From Jejuia sp047345485 (GTDB taxonomy: Bacteria > Bacteroidota > Bacteroidia > Flavobacteriales > Flavobacteriaceae), in contig NZ_JBLFEN010000003.1 of NCBI RefSeq assembly GCF_047345485.1, forward strand, positions 248,001 through 312,000: a stretch of DNA of 64,000 nucleotides, written 5' to 3'. This document shows positions 19,277 to 27,417 of this stretch, in pieces. Under the pieces are notes generated by a model. It saw nothing but the letters and a program-made list of their open reading frames with translations. It did no database searches and had not been told where the DNA came from. The stretch's first letter is position 1; every line of letters begins with the position of its first letter. Made by a program: the position numbers and the translations under genes.

Positions 19277-20767
19277 ATGAATAATATGTTGAAAAAATGG
19301 CAACATTTTATAATAGCAATACCTATAGTTATTATATCATTAACGAGTTGTGGTAATAGTGATAAGAACAAAGAGCAATTTACGGAAGCAGATTTTGATG
19401 TTGAAAAGCCAAACCTAATTTTCTATTTAGCCGACGACCAAGATGTTTACGATTATGGGTGCTACGGCAATGAAAAAGTAAATACCGCTGCTGTTGACCG
19501 TCTTGCTAAAGAAGGTATTTTATTTACAAATGCCTTTACGGCACAAGCTATTTGTGCGCCTAGTAGGTCGCAATTATTCACAGGAAAATATCCGCTTAAA
19601 AATGGGTGTTTTGCCAACCATACTGCTACGAAACCCAATATTGAAAGTGTAACTTCAAGAATGGAAAAATTAGGGTATGAGGTTGTGCTAGCTGGAAAAA
19701 GTCATGTAAAACCATCTAGTGTTTATAATTGGGATAAAGAATGGGCGCCAGTACTAAAGAAAGGTGTTCCTAGAGACTATATTCCTTTAGATAGTATTGA
19801 AAACTATTTTAGAAACTCTAAAAAACCGTTTTGTATGTTTATCACCTCAAAATATCCGCATGGGAAGTATTTTGAGGTTGAAAACCCTAAAGCTGAAGAT
19901 ATTAAGTTTTATCCTTTCAATATTAAGAAAAAGGATAACCCAGATTATGTAAAAGCTAAAGCGGGTTACTATAGAAGTATTGAAGAAGACAACACGCAGT
20001 TAGAAAGTGTTTTAAAATTAGTAGACTCGTATTTAAACGACAATACGCTTTTTATTTATAGTGCAGACCATGGAGTTTCTGGAAAGTTTACGGTTAAAGA
20101 TATAGGGCTTAAGGTGCCATTTGTTGTACGTTGGCCTAAAGTCATTAAGCCAAATTCAAAGTCTAATCAACTCATTCATTATACAGATGTTTTACCAACA
20201 TTTATGGAAATTGCAGGAGGTAAAGTATCACAAGATATCGATGGGAATAGTTTTTTACCACTTTTAAGAGGCGAAGACGTGCAAATTAATACTTATGTTT
20301 ATGGTGTAAGAACCAATCAGAATATTTTAAATTCTGAAATTTTTCCTTCAAGAATGATTCGCAATAAGCGCTACAAATACATTAGAAATTTTAATTCATT
20401 GGAAGTTGTAGAACAAAATTTAACAGGAAAGTCTAATGTAGATTACTTTATAAAGCGAGGAGCAAATGCTTTTAAGAATGAACCTTTTGAAGAATTATAC
20501 GATTTGAAGAGTGACCCTTTTGAACAACATAATTTAGCTAATAATTCAGATTTAAAAACCATTAAGGAAGGGTTGGCTAATGACATGTTTAGCTGGATGA
20601 AATCTCAAGGGGATATTTTAGTTGAATCAATTGGAAATATCCCTTTAATAACACCTAAAGGGGATAGAGGATTTAAGTTAGATAAAGATACTCCAAGAAG
20701 AAAAATCTCCAATTCCATAAAGAATACACTTAATACAGAAGATTACACAATTATAGAACATTGGTAA
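19277..20767 (+). CDS. Family S1 sulfatase lipoprotein
   Basis: A 496-residue lipoprotein (lipobox LTSC after a long hydrophobic segment). The alternative ATG at 19286 would give nearly the same signal peptide. The motif AICAPSRSQLFTG places the formylglycine cysteine at Cys93 in a canonical C-x-P-S-R context. FYLADDQDVYDYGCYGNEK supplies the metal aspartates, VVLAGKSHVK the Lys/His pair, and FIYSADHGVSGKF the second metal site. It resembles heparan N-sulfatase/arylsulfatase-like S1 members. The shorter middle section and the SADHG box separate it from its neighbours, so it probably acts on a different sulfate ester. Its stop lies 20 nt before the start chosen for the next gene. Confidence 0.92.
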   Translation: MNNMLKKWQHFIIAIPIVIISLTSCGNSDKNKEQFTEADFDVEKPNLIFYLADDQDVYDYGCYGNEKVNTAAVDRLAKEGILFTNAFTAQAICAPSRSQLFTGKYPLKNGCFANHTATKPNIESVTSRMEKLGYEVVLAGKSHVKPSSVYNWDKEWAPVLKKGVPRDYIPLDSIENYFRNSKKPFCMFITSKYPHGKYFEVENPKAEDIKFYPFNIKKKDNPDYVKAKAGYYRSIEEDNTQLESVLKLVDSYLNDNTLFIYSADHGVSGKFTVKDIGLKVPFVVRWPKVIKPNSKSNQLIHYTDVLPTFMEIAGGKVSQDIDGNSFLPLLRGEDVQINTYVYGVRTNQNILNSEIFPSRMIRNKRYKYIRNFNSLEVVEQNLTGKSNVDYFIKRGANAFKNEPFEELYDLKSDPFEQHNLANNSDLKTIKEGLANDMFSWMKSQGDILVESIGNIPLITPKGDRGFKLDKDTPRRKISNSIKNTLNTEDYTIIEHW

Positions 20768-20787
20768 AATTAATTTTGAATTTGAAT

Positions 20788-22212
20788 ATGAAATTTCTTG
20801 TAAAGTTTATAGTAATTAGTTTCTTTTTTATGTCATGTAAAAATGAAAAAAAAGAAGAAGTTATAGTTGATAAAAATAAGCCAATGAACATCTTGTTTAT
20901 TGCAGTTGACGATTTACGTCCAGAACTAAATTTTTATGGCGCTAACCATATTCTTTCGCCAAACCTTGATAATTTAGCAAGCGAAAGTTTAGTGTTCAAT
21001 AAGGCGTACTGTAACGTTCCTGTTTGTGGTGCTTCAAGAGCAAGTTTACTTACAGGAACAAGACCTACAAGACATCGATTTGTAGATTATAAAACTAGAG
21101 CAGATACAGATGTGCCACATGCTATTTCTTTGCCAAAATTATTAAGACAAAACGGTTATACAACTATTTCTAACGGAAAAATTTATCATCATAATGATGA
21201 CGATAGTCTAGCTTGGGATAGAAGGTGGTTTCCAAAAGGTAATATTCGAAATTATCAATTGCAAAAGAATATTACAGACAATGAGGGAGCTGGTCAAGCC
21301 CAAGGAGGGGCAATTTCACACGAAATGGCTCAAGTTAATGATACCGCCTATTTTGATGGAAAAATAGCCCAAAAAGGAATAGCAGATTTACGAATGTTAA
21401 AGGATAAAAAAGAACCGTTTTTTTTGGCATTAGGCTTTATGAAACCTCATTTGCCATTTAATGCACCAAAGAAGTATTGGGATTTGTATGATAGAAATAA
21501 AATTGAATTACCTAAAAGCTATATTCAACCCAAAAGCACACCACGAAAGGCATTTCATAATTTTGGCGAATTACGCCAGTATAACAATGTTCCTAAAAAA
21601 GGCGATTTATCCGAAGATTTAGCAAAAGAATTAATTCATGGCTACTATGCCTGCATCAGTTATGTAGATGCACAAATTGGATTGGTTTTAGATGAATTAA
21701 ACCAACTAGAATTAGAAGACGATACCATTATAATTTTGTGGGGAGACCATGGTTGGAATTTAGGCGACCATAAACTGTGGTGTAAACACGTTACGTTTGA
21801 AACTGCTTTACGGACACCGTTAATGATTAAAGTACCCGGAAAAACAAAAGGAGAAAAAACAGAAGCCATTACAGAATACATTGATATTTATTCTAGTTTA
21901 ACCGAACTTGTTGGTATTGAAACTCCAAATACCGTTGAAGGCAAAAGTTTTGTACCAATAATTAATGGTGAAGGATCAGATAAAGACTGGGCGGTAAGTA
22001 AATTTAAAGATGCCGTAACTTTAATAAAGGGCGATTTATTTTATACGGAATGGACAAACGATAAAGGCGTCGCTTATGTCCGTATGTTATTTGACCATAA
22101 AACAGATCCGTTAGAGTTAGATAATTTGGCTAAAAAACCTGAACATAAAGAATTGGTTAAATCACTTTCAATAGAATTAAGAGAAAAATGGGGGAAAGAT
22201 TTTTTGAACTAA
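20788..22212 (+). CDS. Family S1 sulfatase lipoprotein (iduronate-2-sulfatase-like), CGASR motif
   Basis: I chose the ATG at 20788 rather than the TTG at 20761, because residues from 20788 give a compact lipoprotein signal (MKFLVKFIVISFFFMSC). The 474-residue protein has FIAVDDLRPELNFYG, the active-site motif PVCGASRASLLTG (Cys80), KPHLPFNAPKKYW and ILWGDHGWNLGDHKLW. These are typical of the iduronate-2-sulfatase-like S1 subfamily. Alanine stands where C-x-P-S-R has proline; the arginine is kept. It is similar in layout to the sulfatase at 17734 but clearly diverged. Probable role is removal of a second type of sulfate from ulvan oligosaccharides. Confidence 0.92.
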   Translation: MKFLVKFIVISFFFMSCKNEKKEEVIVDKNKPMNILFIAVDDLRPELNFYGANHILSPNLDNLASESLVFNKAYCNVPVCGASRASLLTGTRPTRHRFVDYKTRADTDVPHAISLPKLLRQNGYTTISNGKIYHHNDDDSLAWDRRWFPKGNIRNYQLQKNITDNEGAGQAQGGAISHEMAQVNDTAYFDGKIAQKGIADLRMLKDKKEPFFLALGFMKPHLPFNAPKKYWDLYDRNKIELPKSYIQPKSTPRKAFHNFGELRQYNNVPKKGDLSEDLAKELIHGYYACISYVDAQIGLVLDELNQLELEDDTIIILWGDHGWNLGDHKLWCKHVTFETALRTPLMIKVPGKTKGEKTEAITEYIDIYSSLTELVGIETPNTVEGKSFVPIINGEGSDKDWAVSKFKDAVTLIKGDLFYTEWTNDKGVAYVRMLFDHKTDPLELDNLAKKPEHKELVKSLSIELREKWGKDFLN

Positions 22213-22217
22213 AAACC

Positions 22218-24710
22218 ATGAAATTTATAAAGTATAAAATAATATTAATAGCGCTGTTGGTTAATTCATTTTATGGAAAAACCTTTAGTCAAGAATTAGA
22301 GCGCCCTTTCATTTTAGTAAAATCTAGCGAACGCAATCACATCTTAGAAAAAATTGATAAGCAACCTTGGGCTAAAGATATTTACGAAAACTTAAAACTG
22401 AAAACAGATATTCAGGTCAAACAATTTTATAAAAACCCAACAGATTATATTAAAAAATTACCGTTCAATTGGTCTGCTAAAAGCACTAGTCACTTTCCAC
22501 CTTTTTTTAAAACAAGACATGTAGCCAATGGCGTTCAAGAAAATCTGGATAACGCCACAGATGAAGAATGGAAACCTGCCGAACTTTTAATAGAACATTT
22601 ACAGGTTGCTCTAGACTGCAGTGAGCTATATTTTTTAACCCAAGATGAAAAATATGCCTACGTAGCAAGCACCATTCTATATTCATTTTTAAAATCGGTA
22701 CAGCAATCTGAGGTTTCCGATTGGCATGGTAGAGGTGGTTGGTTATTTCCTTTTGATGGGTTTCGTGAAGTACGCGTTATAGGTTATAAGCTACCGTTAA
22801 TTTATGATTTTATTCATTCGTATTTGAAAAAAGAAGGTAAGGCTTTTGATATCATAAAAAATGAAAACGTAAATTTTCCTTTTGAAGAGGCTCAAAAGGT
22901 ATTTAAAACCTATGCAGATATCACGGTAAACTATGGGCAAACGGGTTCAAACCATTGTGCTTTAGAAGCACCAAGTTTGGTGTTTAATGCCTTGGCATTA
23001 GATGATAAAGCTGATCGCGAAAAGTGGTTGTCATATTTTTTATCAGAAAGTACAGATAATCAAGATGCGTTAAATATTATGGTTAAAAACTATAAAAATG
23101 TAGGTGATATTTGGCCAGAAACTTCACAGTATTTAAATCATACCACATCAATTTTAGCAAGACTCATGTTGGTAGTTAATAAATACGACCCGTCATTAAA
23201 ATTGGGAGAAAAATATCCAAATGTTTTGCATGCTTTACCACGGTTGGACTATTTTGTATATCCTAATAACGAAATTGTACGCTGGGGCGATGGCCATCGG
23301 TCTGCGCACGCACCTTATGAAGCTTATGATAATGCGTATGCTTTGGCCAAAATGGATGGGTTAATGGCAATTCAAGATAAATTTGCACCACTAATTAGTA
23401 GAGCAATTAGCAAAGGAAAATATAAACGAGAAGGTACTGAGGCTTTGTTTTGGTATTCTGATAGTTTTGATAATGAATCTACTAAGATTGATTTGTCTAG
23501 AACCGATAGAGTATATCACGCAGGTATTATTTTACAGCGTAATTTAAGCGGCACAAACAATCCAAAAGATGGTTTAATGGGTTTTGTTGGGGGCGCGCAC
23601 ATGGTACATGGGCATGCAGAAGGTATGAATATTGAATTGTATGGAGAAGGACAGGTTTTAGGTGTAGATAATGGCAGAAAACGCTACGGTAAAGACCTTC
23701 ATGAAAATTACTCTAGAATTTTTGCAGCGCATAATACAGTTATTGTTAACGGGAGTTCGCAAGGAGAAGGTGGTTGGGTTAATTTAGGAATAAATTCAGT
23801 AGAATTAATTTCAATTGAACCTAAAGCAGGAGAAGAAGCTGTTTCACCTTATCATTCATTTAGTCAAACCAGTTTTGAAGATGATAAAGGTGAAAAAGCT
23901 GAGGCCACTCAAGAGCGAACATTGGCTTTAATTAGAACATCGCCAACTACAGGTTATTATGTAGATGTATTCCGTTCAAAATCCAAACTGTCTAATGAGT
24001 ACCATGATTATTTGTATCATAATATAGGCGATAAACTTGTTTTTGATAATAAGGATATGGATTTTGAAAAGACACCGGATAGATATATGGCTAATGCAAA
24101 TAAAGTATGGAAGCGCAATAAACAATATAGAAACCCAGGTTGGCATTTTTTTAAAGATGTAAAGACTTCAAAAACGTATGATAAAGAAGTTAAAGCAACA
24201 TTTCACACAAAAAAAATATCCGATGGTGCTGTTTTTATGCAATTACATATTCCTGATTTTAAAAACAGAACGTATACCAAAGTAAAAGCACCAATCACTT
24301 TTGAGTCTCCTGAGCCTTATAATAAAAAGCCAACTCCAACTTTAGTGATTCGAAATGAAGGCGAAGCTTGGAAAACCCCATTTGTGGTAGTTTACGAACC
24401 GTTTAATGAAAATGAAAACCCTACGATACAATCTGTTTCAAAAATAGAGCAAAATGGTGTTTATAAAGGTTTGAAAATTATAAGTAAAACACCTCTTGAA
24501 ACTTTAGTGCAATATGTGATTACACAATCTAAACATGAGATATTTCAAAATAACGATTTGGGTATTAACTTTAAAGGGACTTTTGCAATAATTACTTTAG
24601 ATGAAAATGAAACATTACAAAGTATTTATATTGGCGAAGGTGAAAATTTAAAATATAAAAATGAAGTTATAGAAATGGGTGAAAATAATTCGTTTTATAA
24701 AGAGTATTAA
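22218..24710 (+). CDS. Secreted heparinase II/III-fold polysaccharide lyase (PL40-like candidate)
   Basis: The ATG at 22218, 5 nt after the previous stop, gives a signal peptide ending near FSQ-E; the frame runs back to 22188 but that part overlaps the sulfatase. The 830-residue protein has an N-terminal (alpha/alpha) toroid with NYGQTGSNHCALEAPSL (Asn245-His246), then GDGHRSAHAPYEAYDN. The heparinase II/III beta-sandwich follows with VHGHAEGMNIELYGEGQ (His464, His466) and SRIFAAHNTVIVNG. These lyases cleave uronic-acid-containing chains by beta-elimination. Ulvan lyases of family PL40 belong to this fold, and the locus context favours that assignment. PL37-like or unclassified is possible. 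Confidence 0.85.
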   Translation: MKFIKYKIILIALLVNSFYGKTFSQELERPFILVKSSERNHILEKIDKQPWAKDIYENLKLKTDIQVKQFYKNPTDYIKKLPFNWSAKSTSHFPPFFKTRHVANGVQENLDNATDEEWKPAELLIEHLQVALDCSELYFLTQDEKYAYVASTILYSFLKSVQQSEVSDWHGRGGWLFPFDGFREVRVIGYKLPLIYDFIHSYLKKEGKAFDIIKNENVNFPFEEAQKVFKTYADITVNYGQTGSNHCALEAPSLVFNALALDDKADREKWLSYFLSESTDNQDALNIMVKNYKNVGDIWPETSQYLNHTTSILARLMLVVNKYDPSLKLGEKYPNVLHALPRLDYFVYPNNEIVRWGDGHRSAHAPYEAYDNAYALAKMDGLMAIQDKFAPLISRAISKGKYKREGTEALFWYSDSFDNESTKIDLSRTDRVYHAGIILQRNLSGTNNPKDGLMGFVGGAHMVHGHAEGMNIELYGEGQVLGVDNGRKRYGKDLHENYSRIFAAHNTVIVNGSSQGEGGWVNLGINSVELISIEPKAGEEAVSPYHSFSQTSFEDDKGEKAEATQERTLALIRTSPTTGYYVDVFRSKSKLSNEYHDYLYHNIGDKLVFDNKDMDFEKTPDRYMANANKVWKRNKQYRNPGWHFFKDVKTSKTYDKEVKATFHTKKISDGAVFMQLHIPDFKNRTYTKVKAPITFESPEPYNKKPTPTLVIRNEGEAWKTPFVVVYEPFNENENPTIQSVSKIEQNGVYKGLKIISKTPLETLVQYVITQSKHEIFQNNDLGINFKGTFAIITLDENETLQSIYIGEGENLKYKNEVIEMGENNSFYKEY

Positions 24711-24712
24711 AT

Positions 24713-25699
24713 ATGAACATAAAAAAACAAACTGTTTATACGTTATCTGCATTATTTCTTTTTTTTCAATGTGCTACAATTGAAGATTACACATGGAAAA
24801 CAGTAACCACGTCTAACTCGCCATCAGCAAGACACGAATGTGGTTTTGTTGAGGTTAATGGGCTGTTTTATTTAATAGGCGGTAGAGGTATTAAACCAGT
24901 TGATATCTACGATGTTAAAACTAAAACTTGGAGTCAGGGTGCTAAGCCACCTATTGAAATACATCATTTCCAAGCGGTAAACTATAAAGACGATATTTAT
25001 ATTATTGGCGCTATGACAGGTAAATATCCGCATGAAACTCCACTTGATAACATATTAATTTATAAACCAAAAGAAGATGCTTGGGTTTGGGGAGATACCA
25101 TTCCAGAATCTCGAAGAAGAGGTTCAGCGGGTATTGTTGTTAAAAATAATACGGCGTATATAGTTTCTGGTATTACCGATGGACATTGGTCTGGACATGT
25201 ACCATGGGTAGATAAGTATAATTTTAATACTGGAATGTGGACTGTTTTATCTGATGCGCCAAGACCAAGAGATCATTTTCAGGCTGCTCTATTTAACAAT
25301 AAAATTTACTGTGCTAGCGGTAGAAACTCTTCAGCAAAAACAAAAGAAACATTCAACCTTACTATTCCCGAAGTTGATGTTTACGATATAAAAAATAACA
25401 CATGGGAAACGCTCTCTGAATCTTCAAATATTCCAACGCAAAGGGCAGGAGCGTCTTCAGTTATTAAAAATGGAAATTTAATTGTTGTTGGCGGTGAAAG
25501 TGCAACTCAAAAAACAGCACATAATGCTATTGAAATTATGGAATTAAAAACAGGAAATTGGGCATCTGGAAATAAGCTTGTAAAAGGTAGACATGGCTCT
25601 CAGGCTATAATTTACATGAATTCTATCTATATTACAGCGGGAAGTGGCAATAGAGGTGGTAAACCAGAGTTAGCTTCTTTGGAGATATTCTCAAAATAA
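24713..25699 (+). CDS. Secreted kelch-repeat beta-propeller protein
   Basis: A 328-residue protein with an N-terminal hydrophobic signal. A cysteine after LFFQ might be lipidated, although Gln before Cys is not a standard lipobox. The rest is kelch blades: LIGGRGIKPVDIYDVKTKTW, IYIIGAMTG, IVSGITDGHWSGHVPWVDKY, IYCASGRNSS and LIVVGGESATQ. Relatives include sialate mutarotases (NanM) and galactose-oxidase-like propellers. No oxidase copper-radical residues are evident to me. It starts 2 nt after the lyase gene and is the last gene of the operon. It could be a sugar epimerase/mutarotase or a glycan-binding protein; the true activity is unknown. Confidence 0.85.
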   Translation: MNIKKQTVYTLSALFLFFQCATIEDYTWKTVTTSNSPSARHECGFVEVNGLFYLIGGRGIKPVDIYDVKTKTWSQGAKPPIEIHHFQAVNYKDDIYIIGAMTGKYPHETPLDNILIYKPKEDAWVWGDTIPESRRRGSAGIVVKNNTAYIVSGITDGHWSGHVPWVDKYNFNTGMWTVLSDAPRPRDHFQAALFNNKIYCASGRNSSAKTKETFNLTIPEVDVYDIKNNTWETLSESSNIPTQRAGASSVIKNGNLIVVGGESATQKTAHNAIEIMELKTGNWASGNKLVKGRHGSQAIIYMNSIYITAGSGNRGGKPELASLEIFSK

Positions 25700-25800
25700 A
25701 ATTTACACGTTATTGGTAGTATTTCTATATATAAAGCGCATAATTAAAAACTTTAATATTATTTGATTTTAATTCTAACTTTTTTAAGTATTTAAAACCC

Positions 25801-26847
25801 TTATACTGAGTCTCTTTCTATAATATGAAAAGGAACTTTAAAAGACCTTTTTTTCTTATCTAAAATAATTTGTGCCGTAGTTTCCCCCATTACTTTAAAA
25901 TCAGTAGATATAACGGTAATGCCCAAAAGTTCTTTAAGCGGGGTTTCATTATAAGAAATAATACCTATATCGCTACCTAATTTGTACTCGTCTTCTCTTA
26001 TTTGTTTTACAAGGTTAACTAAATCCGCTTCTTCAATAGTAATAAATAAATCTTCTCTTTTAAGAATCATATCATCATAGATTTTATCTAATATTTCAAA
26101 ATCTAATTTATGTTCAACACAAAATTTTCTAAAGCCATGAAGAATTCTTCTAGGGTAAGGATAAACTGATTTTTCTGGATAAACCAGAATAATTTTTTTA
26201 TACTTCCTTATTCGGCTTAAACCTTCGCATAATGCATCATAAATATCATTTTCAAAATCTTGATACACTTCCCCAAGACAGCCTTTTAAATTTGGTTTAA
26301 CATTGTCAAGAATTATTAATTTATCTTGAGGGATTTTTTTTAGAGCAGTAAGTGCTTTGTCAGTAAAACTAACATGTTTTAATTTATCAGTTTTAAAATG
26401 GGGCATAACAATATAATAATCGTATGCTGATTTATTTTTGTCTAAAAGATTTAAAAATAGAGTCTCGTCACAATGATATACGTGTAGGTCTGTATGTGAG
26501 TTTGCTCCAATATTATTAATAAAATGATTGTATGTTCTTAACTTATAATTACTAAGTTTATTAATTAAAAATAATATGTTTACTTTAGAAATTAGCTTAG
26601 TTCTTGATATATAAAAACCTTTACCTCGTATTGATGTAATTATATTTCTTTCTTTTAAAATACTATATGCTTTTTCAACGGTATCTCTAGAAAGATAAAA
26701 TTCTTCACTAAATCTATTTATTGATGGTATTTTTTGATCCATTTGAAAATTCCCTTTAGATATATTATCTATCACAGAATCAACAATTTGTTGATATTTA
26801 GGAACCCTTGAATCCTCATTAATATTTATAAACTTATATATTTCCAT
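25801..26847 (-). CDS. GntR-family transcriptional regulator with sugar-binding-type C-terminal domain
   Basis: A 348-residue protein. Residues 10-75 form a winged helix-turn-helix of GntR type (KYQQIVDSVIDNI, DQKIPSINRFSEEF, SRDTVEKAYSILKERNII, GKGFYIS). The remainder looks like a periplasmic-binding-protein/LacI-type effector domain (FLINKLSNYKLRTYNHFINN, DIGIISYNETPLKELLGI, MGETTAQIIL). Bacteroidota use this class, for example FucR-like repressors, for deoxysugar pathways. It is divergent from the rhamnose operon across a 570-bp region and convergent with the lyase operon. The most likely ligand is a rhamnose-pathway intermediate. Whether it binds the ACAG repeats or a different site is open. 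Confidence 0.9.
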   Translation of the reverse strand: MEIYKFININEDSRVPKYQQIVDSVIDNISKGNFQMDQKIPSINRFSEEFYLSRDTVEKAYSILKERNIITSIRGKGFYISRTKLISKVNILFLINKLSNYKLRTYNHFINNIGANSHTDLHVYHCDETLFLNLLDKNKSAYDYYIVMPHFKTDKLKHVSFTDKALTALKKIPQDKLIILDNVKPNLKGCLGEVYQDFENDIYDALCEGLSRIRKYKKIILVYPEKSVYPYPRRILHGFRKFCVEHKLDFEILDKIYDDMILKREDLFITIEEADLVNLVKQIREDEYKLGSDIGIISYNETPLKELLGITVISTDFKVMGETTAQIILDKKKRSFKVPFHIIERDSV

Positions 26848-26869
26848 ATTTTATTTAAAAAATCACTTT

Positions 26870-26902
26870 CAAAAATATAACATATTTATTAATTAGTGTA
26901 AA
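26870..26902 (-). promoter_or_regulatory. Candidate promoter of the GntR gene with TTTACACTA motif
   Basis: On the minus strand TATTTTTG (26870-26877) matches the Bacteroidetes -7 element TAnnTTTG, 22 nt before the start codon. TTTACACTA (minus strand, 26894-26902) lies in the -33 region. The same nonamer recurs at 32298 between rhaB and the aldolase gene, there paired with an inverted AGTGTAAA. It may be an autoregulatory site. The motif is short and the region AT-rich, so support is weak. Confidence 0.35.
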
Positions 26903-27340
26903 TTTATTTAAACGATATATCTAATAATAAATTTAAAGACACATTAAATTTACTACCATTACTAGTCGTTTCTTAGCTAGTTATAAAGATTTTAATTATA
27001 CATTATTATCTGTCTAACTGCATTACATACGTTTTAATAAAGTTTTTATAATTTACTAATATTAAATCTATGAAACTTGAGTATGAATTGTTTTGAGATA
27101 AACAAAAGTTTTTTTTATAAAAAAATCGTGAAATTTAAGTAAATTTTAAGTAAACATTAAACAAGTCAATCCATCTTAAAAAATAATTTGAATATCATAA
27201 AATTAAATCTTGTAGTTAGTTTACTTGTTGATTTTTAGGCATTTAATTTGTTGAGATAAAGCAAACTGTTTATAAAATGTGCACTTTGCTTTTTATTTTT
27301 TAACTCTATTACTAGATTTAAAAAAACTAATAAAAAAAAT

Positions 27341-27386
27341 ACAGTATAGTACAGGATACAAAAATTAATAATCTAATATATTTTTG
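27341..27386 (+). promoter_or_regulatory. rhaEW promoter with tandem ACAG operator
   Basis: ACAGTAT (27341) and ACAGGAT (27351) form a direct repeat of period 10. The -7 element TATTTTTG is at 27379-27386, exactly 28 nt after the start of the second copy, and the rhaEW ATG follows 31 nt later. This geometry is the same as before the GH2 gene and the NCS1 permease gene. Confidence 0.7.
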
Positions 27387-27417
27387 AATTAAACAATTTA
27401 TTTTTAGAATTATTAAG

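Larger units (their letters stand above)
26848..27417. other. Divergent intergenic region between GntR gene and rhaEW
   Basis: 570 bp of very AT-rich DNA between divergent genes. It holds the candidate GntR promoter at the left end and the rhaEW promoter with its ACAG repeat at the right end. The roughly 430 bp in the middle contain no gene or clear hairpin that I can support. Confidence 0.7.

Noticed and set aside
25700..25800. Terminator between the kelch gene and the GntR gene
   Set aside because: The 101-bp convergent gap is AT-rich and has only short, unconvincing inversions.
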